DNA of 64,000 nucleotides from Pseudomonadota bacterium (GTDB lineage: Bacteria > Myxococcota_A > UBA796 > GCA-2862545). Both the position numbers and the translations under genes were made by a program. Below, in pieces: positions 41,732 through 51,800 of this stretch. The stretch spans positions 26,792 through 90,791 of the forward strand of contig SXOB01000051.1 of assembly GCA_005776945.1 (NCBI GenBank), written 5' to 3'. Position 1 is the stretch's first letter, and the number at the start of each line of letters is the position of its first letter. The notes beneath the pieces are model-generated. The model had not been told where the DNA came from. It searched no databases and saw only the letters and a list, made by a program, of their open reading frames with translations.

Positions 41732-42544
41732 ATGGCCACCTGCATCGTCGTCACGTCCGGCAAGGGCGGCGTGGGAAAGACCACGACGTCCGCCAACTTG
41801 TCGACAGCCCTCGCGCTGACCGGCAAGAAGGTCGTCGTCATCGACGCCGACATCGGTCTGCGCAACCTCGACGTCGTCCTTGGCCTCGAGAATCGCATCG
41901 TCTACGACCTCGTCCAAGTCGTCGAAGGCACTTGCCGGCTGAAACAAGCGCTCATCCGCGACAAACGCGTCGAAGGTCTCTGGCTCCTGCCCGCCGCACA
42001 GACGCGCGACAAGTCGGCCGTGTCGCCAGACGACATGAAGGCGCTGGTCGAGGAACTCAAAGAGGACCACGACTACGTCATCATCGATTGCCCCGCCGGC
42101 ATCGAACAAGGATTCAAGAACAGCATTGCGGGCGCCGACCGGGCGCTCATCGTGACCACGCCCGAGGTCAGCGCCATCCGCGACGCCGACCGGGTCGTAG
42201 GCCTCGTCGAGTCCGCCGGCCTTCCTGCGCCGCACCTCATCATCAATCGGTACCGTCCCTCCATGGTCCAGCGCGGCGACATGCTCGACCGGGACGACAT
42301 CCTGGAAATCCTCCACATCCCGCTCATCGGCATCATTCCCGAAAGCGAAGAGGTGGTCGTTTCCAGCAACAGGGGGCAGCCGTTGGCCCTCGATGACGCG
42401 TCTCCGACCGGCGCCGCCTATCGGCGGATCGTGCGGCGGATCGAAGGCGAGGATTTGCCCATCCCCAGCTTCGAACTCGACTCTGGCTTCTGGGCGGTCT
42501 TCAAGCGTTGGATGGGCCTCGCACCGGCCCGGGAGGTGGCATGA
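41732..42544 (+). CDS. minD: Septum-site-determining ATPase MinD
   Basis: A 270-residue ParA-family ATPase that recruits the division inhibitor MinC to the membrane and is cycled by MinE. The deviant Walker A is GKGGVGKTT (residues 10-18). VVIDADIGLRNLD, the switch region DYVIIDCPAGIEQGFKNS, and PLIGIIPESEEVVVSSNRGQPL are diagnostic MinD segments. The C-terminal amphipathic helix (SGFWAVFKRWMGLA) would bind membrane. The ATG at 41732 was chosen over an upstream one because the family starts there. minE follows with an ATGA overlap. No minC is seen next to it. Confidence 0.96.
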   Translation: MATCIVVTSGKGGVGKTTTSANLSTALALTGKKVVVIDADIGLRNLDVVLGLENRIVYDLVQVVEGTCRLKQALIRDKRVEGLWLLPAAQTRDKSAVSPDDMKALVEELKEDHDYVIIDCPAGIEQGFKNSIAGADRALIVTTPEVSAIRDADRVVGLVESAGLPAPHLIINRYRPSMVQRGDMLDRDDILEILHIPLIGIIPESEEVVVSSNRGQPLALDDASPTGAAYRRIVRRIEGEDLPIPSFELDSGFWAVFKRWMGLAPAREVA

Positions 42545-42813
42545 TGCGGAACCTGATGGACAAGGTCGCCACGCTCGTGGGCCCCAGCCGGGGATCCAAA
42601 GAGGACGCCAAACAACGCCTGAAGGTCGTGTTGATCCACGACCAGCTCGCATTGACGCCCGGCGCCATGGATCAAATGAAGGCCGAGATGTTGGAAGTTG
42701 TGCGACGCTACGTCGTCGTCGACGAACCCGTCGCCTTCGAGCTGCGCAAAGAGGACGGCCAGGTCAGCATCGTCAGCCAGCTGCCGGTGCGCCCGATGCA
42801 CGCGCGGGCCTGA
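42541..42813 (+). CDS. minE: Cell division topological specificity factor MinE
   Basis: A 90-residue MinE. The N-terminal amphipathic part (MMRNLMDKVATLVG) precedes KEDAKQRLKVVLIHDQLALTPGAMDQMKAEMLEVV, which contains the MinD-stimulating helix/strand region (described by position, about 20-54), and the C-terminal dimerisation strands (YVVVDEPVAFELR, VSIVSQLPV). MinE stimulates MinD ATPase and keeps the inhibitor away from midcell. It is translationally coupled to minD by ATGA. The phosphoesterase gene begins one base after its stop, so the three genes form one transcript. Confidence 0.95.
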   Translation: MMRNLMDKVATLVGPSRGSKEDAKQRLKVVLIHDQLALTPGAMDQMKAEMLEVVRRYVVVDEPVAFELRKEDGQVSIVSQLPVRPMHARA

Positions 42814-42814
42814 C

Positions 42815-43678
42815 GTGCGCATCGCCCACGCCACGGACGTGCATTGGTACGTCCCGGCGGGGTTTTCGGACCTGGCCCGTTCGCCCAAGCGCTCGATTGG
42901 GACGCTGAACCTCGTCCTGCGCGGTCGTCGGCATCATTTCGACCCGGCTGTCCAAGCCGGCCTCATCGAGCACCTGTGTTCGCTTGACGTCGACGGCGTC
43001 GTCATCACGGGCGACCTGACGTCCACCGCTTCCGAGGCCGAATTTGCGCTGGCGCGCAAAGCGCTGGAACCCGTGTTTCGTCGCCATCCGACATTCGTCA
43101 TTCCCGGCAACCACGACCGGTACACCCACGGCTCTGTGAATCCCGACCGCATGATCGCCCATTTCGCCGACCAGATGGGCGACGGCGACGCGATTCGCGT
43201 TCGGACCATCGGAGACGTCGACGTCGTCGGCGTCGACGTCTGCCACCCGACCTGGCTCGACGCCCATGGGACCTTCGCCGTCGCCGAAGGGCTGAGCGAG
43301 CGCCTCGGATCGTGCACCAAACCCGTCGTACTCGCTGTCCACTACCCGCCGGTGACTCGCCGCGGCGTCGTCAACGACGGCCGATCGCGCGGCCTCTTCG
43401 GCGCTCAGCGACTGCTCGACGTGATTCAACGCCACCCGCCGGTGGTCGTCCTCTGCGGGCACGAACACCACGGCTACCGGCGGGACTTGCCCGGTTCCGG
43501 GGTGCCAATGCTGAATTGCGGCAGCAGCGGCTACGCGTACATGCCGGAGAAACGTCGCGCCGCGGCGACATCGGTGCTCACCATCGAATCCGGGCGACTC
43601 GCCCTCGTCGAGCGGTTTCTGTGGGACGGGGCTCGCTTTTCGCCCGAACCCGGCGGGGCCTACGCCACCGGGCGCTGA
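42815..43678 (+). CDS. Calcineurin-like metallophosphoesterase
   Basis: A 287-residue cytoplasmic metallophosphoesterase. Metal-ligand motifs appear in order: HATDVHW (Asp, His), VVITGDLTS (Asp), IPGNHDRY (Asn, His), AVHYPP (His) and LCGHEHHGY (two His). These define the dinuclear site of the calcineurin-like family, which includes cyclic-nucleotide phosphodiesterases of the CpdA/Icc type. The substrate cannot be assigned from sequence alone. The GTG at 42815 starts one base after minE ends, so co-transcription with minDE is likely, but no functional link is known. It converges on the FHA regulator gene with five bases between. Confidence 0.88.
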   Translation: MRIAHATDVHWYVPAGFSDLARSPKRSIGTLNLVLRGRRHHFDPAVQAGLIEHLCSLDVDGVVITGDLTSTASEAEFALARKALEPVFRRHPTFVIPGNHDRYTHGSVNPDRMIAHFADQMGDGDAIRVRTIGDVDVVGVDVCHPTWLDAHGTFAVAEGLSERLGSCTKPVVLAVHYPPVTRRGVVNDGRSRGLFGAQRLLDVIQRHPPVVVLCGHEHHGYRRDLPGSGVPMLNCGSSGYAYMPEKRRAAATSVLTIESGRLALVERFLWDGARFSPEPGGAYATGR

Positions 43679-43683
43679 CGGAA

Positions 43684-44910
43684 TCAAACCCCGTCGAGGG
43701 GCGAATGTTCGGGGCCCATGACGGGCTCGAGACCCGCGCGCTGAAACCAGCGATGAACCTCACGCGTGGTGCGTCGGAGCGATTTCGCCAACTGTGCCAC
43801 GCCTCCGGCACGTCGCACGCGTTCTTGAAGTTCTGCGGGTCCACACGGCGGATCGACAAGCAAAGGCGGGGGGGGCGCCGTCGGGGGCCACCGACCCTCC
43901 AGCGCGCGCAGCTGAAGCGGCTCGCTGCGAGAGCCCTCGCGGAGCACGGCCACGACGCGCTCCACGTCAGCGGCATTCCGGGTCCATGGAAACAACATCA
44001 GCGCCTCCACGAGTTCCGCGGAGATCGATTGATCGGAATGCAACTTTCGAAGGATGAGCCGGGGAACGTCCTCGCATCGTTCCCGCAGGGCGGGCATCAC
44101 GATGACCCGTTCTGAAAGCTTCCGAGCCAAGTCCACGGTGAACTTGCCGGCAGCGGCGAGCCCGTCAAGATCATGAACGGCGCTGCACACGAAACGAACG
44201 CCCTTGCGCGAGGGTCCCGGGCGATGGCTGTCCACAAGTGCACCCAAGCGCGCCTGGGCCCCCATCGGGACGTCGCCGACGGATTCGATGTGGACGGTCC
44301 CACCATCGGCGGACTTGATCCATCCGTCGCTCGCGATCGCCGATTGTCCGACGCGCGCGGTCGCGGACCCTTGGTAGAGCAGGTTCGTCTCCACGAAGGG
44401 TCCCCGACGCATGCTCAATTCGTGAAGGGCCTTTGCTGCGGCCCCTTTCCCCGTGCCCGGCTCGCCGAGGATCAGGACGACGGTGTCGGTGCGCGCGAGC
44501 CGGTGCATGCGTGCGCGCAACATCGCCATGGCCACACCGTCGCCACGCAAGCCGTCGATGGCCGGCGGCGGATCCGCCCGCGGCGCACGCCGAACGACGA
44601 GTATCGTCGACCCCATTCGAACGACGTCGCCGTCCTGCAGCGCGGCGGACATCGCCGTCGTCCCGTTGACCTGACAACCGTTGTGGCTACCGGCGTCACT
44701 GAGCATGAGGCCGCCGGACGCGCTCTGTGCGATCGTGGCATGGTGGCGACTCATGCGTTTGTCGTCAGGGATTTCGAGGTCACTGGCGCCGTCGACACGC
44801 CGACCGAGGCGTACGGGATCTCCTCCCACAACGAGGGGCGGCGCCTTCACGCGGTCGTGGCGCGACCAAACGACGCGCAACGTCCACGCCCAGTCCAACC
44901 CATCCTGCAT
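43684..44910 (-). CDS. FHA-domain protein with degenerate sigma-54 activator domain
   Basis: A 408-residue regulator. The N-terminal FHA domain (about 35-105) has the core LGRR, KRMSRHHATI and GSHNGCQVNG, which binds phospho-Thr partners. A sigma-54-activator-like AAA+ region follows with Walker A GEPGTGKGA, but Walker B reads GGTVHIESV where active members have GGTLFLDE. The GAFTGA loop that contacts sigma-54 is not found. The C-terminus has a Fis-like HTH (VAQLAKSLRRTTREVHRWFQRAGL). It may therefore repress or sense instead of opening sigma-54 promoters. FHA/activator hybrids are common in myxobacteria. It is divergent from the DMT transporter with 54 bases between. Confidence 0.85.
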   Translation of the reverse strand: MQDGLDWAWTLRVVWSRHDRVKAPPLVVGGDPVRLGRRVDGASDLEIPDDKRMSRHHATIAQSASGGLMLSDAGSHNGCQVNGTTAMSAALQDGDVVRMGSTILVVRRAPRADPPPAIDGLRGDGVAMAMLRARMHRLARTDTVVLILGEPGTGKGAAAKALHELSMRRGPFVETNLLYQGSATARVGQSAIASDGWIKSADGGTVHIESVGDVPMGAQARLGALVDSHRPGPSRKGVRFVCSAVHDLDGLAAAGKFTVDLARKLSERVIVMPALRERCEDVPRLILRKLHSDQSISAELVEALMLFPWTRNAADVERVVAVLREGSRSEPLQLRALEGRWPPTAPPPPLLVDPPCGPAELQERVRRAGGVAQLAKSLRRTTREVHRWFQRAGLEPVMGPEHSPLDGV

Positions 44911-44964
44911 GGGACGCCGCTAACGCAGGGTGCGGCGGGTCCGTCGGCCGGGTAGCGACCGGCC

Positions 44965-45840
44965 ATGCCCCTCACCGATCGCACCCTGCTTCCTTTGGCG
45001 ATCGCAACCATGTGCACCATCTGGGGCACGACCTGGCTCGCCATCCGCGTTGGGCTCGCAGACCTGCCACCGATGACGGCGCTCGCCGCGCGACTCCTCG
45101 TGGCGGCGACCGTCATGACGCTCGTGGCGCCGCGACTGTCGGGGCCCGACGGCCAGCGCCCCCCGACTTGGCTCGCAGTGCTGATGGGCACCGTTTCGCT
45201 CGGGGGTGGGTTTGCGCTCATCTACCTGGCGGCTGGCTGGCTTCCGAGCGGGGTCATCGCCGTCCTGTGGGCGACGAATCCCATGATGCTGGCGTTTGCC
45301 GCTCGCTATGGCCTCGGCGAACGCCTGTGCCCCCGCCGTGCGTTCGGATTTGTCGCCGGGTTGTGCGGCATCGCATTGCTCATGATTACCGACGTTCCCA
45401 AGATGGGCGCCGGTGCGGTGCTCATGGCCGGGCTGGTCCTGCTGTCGTCGGCGTCGGGCGCGGCGATGACCGTCCTCATCAAACGCGTCGGCGGCGCCAT
45501 TTCGCCCGCGCTGCTCACGCGCGACGGTCTGTGGGTCGGCGCGTCCATCGTGTGCGGCATCGCCTGGGCCTTCGAGCGGGACCTCACCCCCAAGTGGAGC
45601 GCTCCGGCCATCGCATCAACCCTGTATCTGGCTCTGTTTGGCACGTGCCTCGGGTTCGTGTTGTGGTTCTGGGCGCTCAAGCGGGCCAGCGCGTCTCGCT
45701 TGGGTCTCGTGTCCTACGTCACGCCCGTTTTGGCCGTCATTTTGGGGCGTCTTGTCGGTGGCGAGGCCATCACACCTTCGCTCGCCATGGGAACCGCACT
45801 GGTCGCCGGCGGCGTGGCCCTCGCAGCCTGGTCCGGCTGA
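44965..45840 (+). CDS. EamA/DMT-family membrane transporter
   Basis: A 291-residue protein with about ten hydrophobic segments arranged as two EamA repeats. The first starts at LPLAIATMCTIWGTTWLAI and the second near SGAAMTVLIKRVGGA. The FGTCLGFVLWFWALKRASAS segment before the last pair is typical of the drug/metabolite transporter superfamily, which exports amino acids, sugars or drugs; substrates cannot be predicted. The stop TGA overlaps the recC start as TGATG, so it is co-transcribed with recBCD, though a functional link is doubtful. Confidence 0.9.
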   Translation: MPLTDRTLLPLAIATMCTIWGTTWLAIRVGLADLPPMTALAARLLVAATVMTLVAPRLSGPDGQRPPTWLAVLMGTVSLGGGFALIYLAAGWLPSGVIAVLWATNPMMLAFAARYGLGERLCPRRAFGFVAGLCGIALLMITDVPKMGAGAVLMAGLVLLSSASGAAMTVLIKRVGGAISPALLTRDGLWVGASIVCGIAWAFERDLTPKWSAPAIASTLYLALFGTCLGFVLWFWALKRASASRLGLVSYVTPVLAVILGRLVGGEAITPSLAMGTALVAGGVALAAWSG

Positions 45841-48800
45841 TGTACGTCACCCGGTCCCACAGCGTCGAGCACCTCGCCGTGCGCCTGGCGCGGGTCGCCC
45901 AACGCCCGTTGAAGCGCCCGCTGGGTCCCGAGTGGATCACGATCGACAGCCCCGGCCTGGAGCGCTGGCTGATGGGTCTTCTCGCGGAGCGGCTGGGAGT
46001 GTGGGCCTCTGGCCCGGTCCTTCGGACCGATGCGGCCCTCGAACGTCTGGCGGACATGGTGGACCCCGATGGCCCGCCGGCCAGCCCCTGGCGCGCCCCC
46101 AGCCTGCGCCATGCCGTGGCTGACACGCTGCCGACGGTATCCCTCCCGGCGGAACTGGCTTCGTGGCTCGGGGGGCCCGCGGCGCGCCGCGACGCGTTGG
46201 CGCGCCAACTCGCGACGGCCCTACGGACGTGGTCCATCCACCGTCCCGACGTCATCGCATCTTGGGAGGAAGGCGCCGACGACTGGCGCGCAGGCCTCTG
46301 GCGCAGTCTCGTGGCGCGCCTTGGCGACGGTCACCCCGGACGTCGCGCCGCCCGTGCCGCGGAGCGCCTTCGTGACCGGATGCCGCTGTCTGGCCTCCCC
46401 GAACGCGTCCACCTCTTCGCCCTGGAGCCGTCCTCGGGCCTTGCGCTGGACGTGTTCGACGCCCTCTCCGCCCGCATTCCGGTCCATTTGTGGCACCTCA
46501 GCCCGAGCCCCCTTTGGTTTGCTGACGACCAGCGAGCCGACCTCGGTCTTCTTGGCCAGCTCGGCCGCTCGGCAATGGCTTGGGAGCGCGAGCTCGTCAA
46601 CGTCGACACCTCGCCCAACCCCTTCGACGCGGCCGCGGAACCGCCAGCATCCACGACTCGGCTCGGTCGCCTTCAGCGCGCCATCCATGAACTGACGCCA
46701 ACGGACGATTTGGGCGCAGGGTCGCCGACGGACCGGTCCATCGCCATCGTCTCGGCGGAAGGGGCGGTGCGCCAAGCGGAGGCCTTGAGAGACGCCATCG
46801 CGGCGCTGCGGCGCGAGGCGCCAGATCTGCGCGCCGAAGACGTCGTCGTCGCCGTCCCCGACATCGACGCGATGGCGCCGTCGATCCACGCCGCCTTCTC
46901 CGGCTTTGTGCCCTACCATCTCGCCGACCAACCGCTTTGGCGTGCATCCCCGGCCATCGCGGGCGCCATCGATCTGCTCACCGCCGCGACGGGACGCGCC
47001 ACGTCGGCCGGGCTGCTCAACCTGTTGCGCCGAGACGCCGTCCGCCGCGCTGTGGGCCTCGAACGTGCCGACCTCGACACCATCCACGCCGTCGTGTCGT
47101 CTGCCGGAATTCGTTGGGGATTCGATCCCGCCCATCGCCGGGCGCAGGGGGTCGACGCTGGCCAGGGTGGAACGTGGCGGGAAGGCCTCGACCGTGCCCT
47201 CCTCGGCGTCGCCCTGCCCCCCGCCGGCGGCCACACCTTCGGGGACGTCCTTCCAGTGGAACTCCCCGACCGCGATGCACTTCGCTGCATCGCGGCGCTC
47301 GCGACGTGGATCGGAGCCTTGCAGACCTGGCACCAGGCCACCCTGGAGCCGCAACCCATGGCCGTGTGGGTCGCAAAGACCACCAAATGGTTTTCCGAAT
47401 TGCTGGCACCGGAAGACGACGACGACCGGAACGGCCTGGAGACGGCGGTCTCGGCCCTTCACGATTTGTCGGAAGCGGCACGAGACGCCGGGCGCACGAC
47501 CCCGGTACCTTGGGCGGAATTCGCCGCTTCCGCGGTCGAGCGCATCGCCTCGCTGCGCTCGCGGTCGCGCATCCTTGGGGGCGGCATCGCGTTCGCCTCG
47601 CCAGAGGCCCTGCGCGCCGTTCCCGCGCGGGTGGTCGCATGGCTTGGCCTCGACGCGGGCGCATGGCCGCGTTTGCAAACGTCCCATGGTTGGGACCTCA
47701 TGGCGACGGTCCGTCCCGGCGACCCCAACCGCCGGGACGCTGACCGCGACACCTTCCTCGTCTCGCTACTGTCGGCGCGCGACGCCTTCATCGTCGTCCA
47801 CGGACGAGGCGCCCGGGCCACGCCGTCCGCCCTTGTCCCCACCCTCCGGGACGCCCTTGCACGCCTCGAAGGGGCCGACGTGGGCCTCACCGACCCGTTG
47901 CCCCGTGAGCCTTGGAGCGCCAGTCGATATTCGGACGACGCACGTTGGCCCGGTGACGCCAGGTGGTTCGACGCCGCCGACGCCGCGCTCTCGCCCCCTC
48001 GGCCGATCGACCACCCATTTGCGCGCGAAGTGCCGCCGGACCCGCCGAGCACGGTGTCGCTTCGCGTCGTCGAATTGGCCCTCTCCAAGCCGCAACGCGT
48101 GTTGCCAAAAACCCGCCTCCGGCTCGACCTCTCCCCCTTCAAGCGCGTGTTCACCGACGTCGACTTGCTCGACCTCGACGGCCTCGAACGGTGGTCGCGC
48201 GACGACGTCGTGCTCGCCACCCTTCGCCGCGGCGTCGATCCCGAGCGGGGTTGGGCCGCGCTCGCCACGTCCGGTGATTGGCCGCGCGGCGCTGCCGGAC
48301 GGGCCGCCTTCCTTCGAAGTGTTCGCCTCGGACAACGCCTGTTGGCTGCCGAAACCGCCGCCCGAGAGGGGCGCCCCGCCACCGAGCCGCTTTGGTTCCA
48401 CCACGCAACCGCCGAAGCGGAATGTCAGGGCTGGATTACCGGCCGATACGGGGATCGGCGCATCGTCGCGTCGGTCAGCGGGTTGAAACCCGAAAAAACC
48501 TTCGGACAGTGGGTCCACCACCTCGCGGCCTGCGTCGCCGATCCCAAGCACCTGATCACGGTCCTCATCGGACGCGGGGAAGGCGACCAGCCGGCCACCC
48601 AAGTGCTCAACCGCCCGACAGATCCGGATCGCGAGTTTCGCCGCGTGGTCGCCTTCGCGGTGCGAAGCCAGCACAAGTTGTTGCCTTGGTCGCCCGATCT
48701 CCAAAATGATGAAAGCAGTCCCGCCCAGCGCTTAAAGAACTCGGCCAGATACGACGAATACCTGACCACCCTTTGGGGGCCAGGTTTGGAGCGCTTCCCG

Positions 48801-48881
48801 GCGTGGAATGAGGGAAACCCCTCTCCCGCCAAGATGGTTGAAACGTTGTCGAAGCCGCTCTGGGACGCGCTCAAATCATGA
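45840..48881 (+). CDS. recC: Exodeoxyribonuclease V subunit RecC
   Basis: A 1013-residue RecC, the subunit that recognises Chi and splits the strands in the RecBCD helicase-nuclease. The N-terminus (MYVTRSHSVEHLAVRLA, followed by WLMGLLAERLGVWA) and the segment RVVAWLGLDAGAWPR are characteristic. Inactive helicase-like and nuclease-like folds are expected. It is slightly shorter than E. coli RecC (1122). The ATG at 45840 overlaps the transporter stop. It overlaps recB by ATGA. The order recC-recB-recD is contiguous here, without the ptrA insertion seen in E. coli. Confidence 0.93.
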   Translation: MYVTRSHSVEHLAVRLARVAQRPLKRPLGPEWITIDSPGLERWLMGLLAERLGVWASGPVLRTDAALERLADMVDPDGPPASPWRAPSLRHAVADTLPTVSLPAELASWLGGPAARRDALARQLATALRTWSIHRPDVIASWEEGADDWRAGLWRSLVARLGDGHPGRRAARAAERLRDRMPLSGLPERVHLFALEPSSGLALDVFDALSARIPVHLWHLSPSPLWFADDQRADLGLLGQLGRSAMAWERELVNVDTSPNPFDAAAEPPASTTRLGRLQRAIHELTPTDDLGAGSPTDRSIAIVSAEGAVRQAEALRDAIAALRREAPDLRAEDVVVAVPDIDAMAPSIHAAFSGFVPYHLADQPLWRASPAIAGAIDLLTAATGRATSAGLLNLLRRDAVRRAVGLERADLDTIHAVVSSAGIRWGFDPAHRRAQGVDAGQGGTWREGLDRALLGVALPPAGGHTFGDVLPVELPDRDALRCIAALATWIGALQTWHQATLEPQPMAVWVAKTTKWFSELLAPEDDDDRNGLETAVSALHDLSEAARDAGRTTPVPWAEFAASAVERIASLRSRSRILGGGIAFASPEALRAVPARVVAWLGLDAGAWPRLQTSHGWDLMATVRPGDPNRRDADRDTFLVSLLSARDAFIVVHGRGARATPSALVPTLRDALARLEGADVGLTDPLPREPWSASRYSDDARWPGDARWFDAADAALSPPRPIDHPFAREVPPDPPSTVSLRVVELALSKPQRVLPKTRLRLDLSPFKRVFTDVDLLDLDGLERWSRDDVVLATLRRGVDPERGWAALATSGDWPRGAAGRAAFLRSVRLGQRLLAAETAAREGRPATEPLWFHHATAEAECQGWITGRYGDRRIVASVSGLKPEKTFGQWVHHLAACVADPKHLITVLIGRGEGDQPATQVLNRPTDPDREFRRVVAFAVRSQHKLLPWSPDLQNDESSPAQRLKNSARYDEYLTTLWGPGLERFPAWNEGNPSPAKMVETLSKPLWDALKS

Positions 48882-51800
48882 GGCCCTTCGACCCACTCGC
48901 AACAGGCCTCACCGGCGTCCACCTCATCGAGGCAAGCGCCGGCACGGGAAAAACCCACGCCATCACGAGCATCGTCCTGCGCCTGCTGCTTGAACGTGGG
49001 ACGACCATCGACAAGATCGCGGTGCTCACCTTCACCCGGGCCGCCGCCACCGAATTGCTCGAGCGCATCGCCTCGCGACTCACACTCGCGACTCAGGCCT
49101 CGAGCGGCACCGTCGTCGAGGACGACGTCATCAACGCGCTCATCGCCCGGGTTCCGCGCGACGTGTTTGGCGCGCGCGCCTTTGCCGCCCGCGCCGGCCT
49201 CGACGTCGCGGCCGTCTGCACGATTCACCAATTCTGCGCACAAGTCTTGGCGACGTGGCCGTTTGAGACCGGGGCGCCCTTGGGGCGCACAACGGCCGAC
49301 GCCACCACCCGTTTCCGGCGCGCCGCCCACGACGCCTGGTCCACGACCCTTGCGTCGCTACACCACGAATTCGCCCAGCTCAAGGAGTGGCCAAAGAAGC
49401 CCTGGGACACGGTAAACAGGGTCGCGAAGGCCTGGGCTGCCCGCCCCGACCTCACCGTTCTTCCAGCGGCTGCAACGGCAAGTGACGACGCCACGGTGCG
49501 CGCGGCGCTCCGCGCGCGGCTCGACGCCTGGGCCCACGTCCCTCCGGTGTTGCCAAGCCTCCGGGGACTGATCAGGGAAAACGACTGGAATTACCAGCTT
49601 TCCAAGCTTCATGGAGAGGAACTGCCGGAGCAAAAGGACCTGAATGTTTTGGCGGACCTGCTCGTGAACGCGGGAAGCGGGGCTCCAGAGGCACTCAACG
49701 CCTGGTGGCGCGTTCATCGCGAAACCGCCAAGACGATCGACGCTTTCGCTCATCAGCTGCTTCGCAGTGCGGCCATGCACGCCCGCGACCGGGCGGAGCA
49801 GATGCGCATCGCCGACGACGCACAGGATTTCGACAGCCTCGTGTTGTCCGCTCGCAACGCTGTCCTTCACGGCCCGAATGCCCCTGACTTACGACGGCGC
49901 ATCCGGGAGACCTGGCCTACCCTTCTCGTCGACGAATTTCAGGACACCGACGACAGCCAATGGGATTTGTTTTCGGCGATCTACGGAGAAACGGGCGACC
50001 TCTTCCTGATCGGCGACCCGAAGCAGGCGATCTATGGTTTCCGCGGCGCCGATGTCTGGACCTACCTGCGAGCCCGCGACACCGTACCCGCGGACCAGCG
50101 AGCGACCCTAGGCGTCAACCGTCGGTCCGACCCTGCTGCCGTCGCCGCCGTCAACCACGTCTTCAGCGCGACGGACGGCGCACCCTTTGCAATCGACGGA
50201 ATCGGATTCGAGCCGGCGACCGCGCACCAGCCGCAGCGCTGGTCCATGGACGGCGCGCCGGGACTGGTTCTCCTCGAGGGCTACGTCCCCAAGCAGGAAT
50301 GGGTGGAGCGAACCGCGACCGAAATCGTCGCCCTGTTGTCGGGCGACACCAAGGTCGACGGGCGCCCGATCCGACCCCGCGACATCGCCGTACTCCTGCG
50401 GAAGAACGACGACATCCCCCTGATGACCCAGGCCCTGCGCTCGCGCGCCGTTCCAGCCGTCGCAGCCGCCGGCGGCCCGCCCCTGACCACGGAAGGGGGT
50501 CGCGATGTCCGGTCCCTTGTGGCCGCCTTGGCCCGCCCATGGGACGAAGGGCGGGTCCGGGTCGCGCTGCTCACCCCCGCTGGCGGCCACGACGCCGCCT
50601 CCCTGGTCGATTTGGACGCCGACCCGCGGCGTTGGGACGACGTCGTCGCGCCGTTTTTCGCCGCGCGGGAGCGCAGCGTCGCGGTTGGCGTCGAGGCCGC
50701 GATGCATGGACTCCTCCATGCATTGGGCGCGCCAGCCAGATTGCTCGCATTGGAGGCGGGGGATCATCGCTGGTTCGACATGGAGGCCGCCATCCATTTC
50801 GCGTCCGCCCAGGCTGACGCCGAACATCTCGACGCCGACGCGCTCAGCGAGCACCTCGACCAACTCGCTTCCGACGGCGGCCACGATGAAGCCGATCGCG
50901 CCACGCCGGCGGTGGCGGATGCCGTCGCCGTGATGACCCTTCACGCGAGCAAGGGACTCGAATTCGGCTTTGTTTTCCTGCCGACCTGGCACGAGCGCGA
51001 CTACGCCGCGCCCTACGTCCACATGTGGCATGACGCCAATGGCAAAGCGGTTCTCGACTTGCGAACGCCCCTCCCCGCCGACGCGGAAGCCGCGGTTCAA
51101 CGGGAATCGAAGAGCGATCTGGCCCGCCTGGCCTACGTCGCGCTCACCCGCGCACGATTTGCGACGTTCGCCGCGGTCGGCGCCCCCAAACACCCGCTGA
51201 ACGGCCCCGCCGCCGTCCTCCCCCCTGCATCGCGGCGGGAGGCCTTGTTGACGGCCGCCAACGGGGCGATCCGCCAGAGGAAATGGAAGGCGGCGAGCCC
51301 CCAGCCGTGGATTCCCCCCGTGACGCCCCTGCCAACGCTCGTTCGCCTCGACCCGCCCGCCCCCTGGCCCACGCCGCGCCGCGTCGGGTCCTTCAGCGCC
51401 CTGACGCGCCACGGATCCGACGTGGAATTCGGGGAAGCGCCGCCCCCGCCGACCACCACGCCAACCGGCCCCGTCCGCCTGGGCGAATTTCCCCGCGGCG
51501 CGTCTTACGGGACCCTCCTGCACAGCCTCTTCGAAGGCCTCGACTTCGGCCACCCCACGGATCTCGCCCATCGCGTAGGCCGCCTGATCGAGCGGGCCGG
51601 CGTCGAGGCGACCTGGCGGGATCCCCTCATCGAGCACGTGTTGGACGTCCTCGCCACCCCGCTTGGCGGCGGCCTTCCACCCCTGTCCGAGGTCAGCCTC
51701 GCCGACCGGGCCGACGAATGGGCCTTCCATCTACCACTCGCCACGACCTGGACGCCCGAGGTCCTCGCGCGCGCCTTCGACCAAGAGCGTCCGCACCTAG

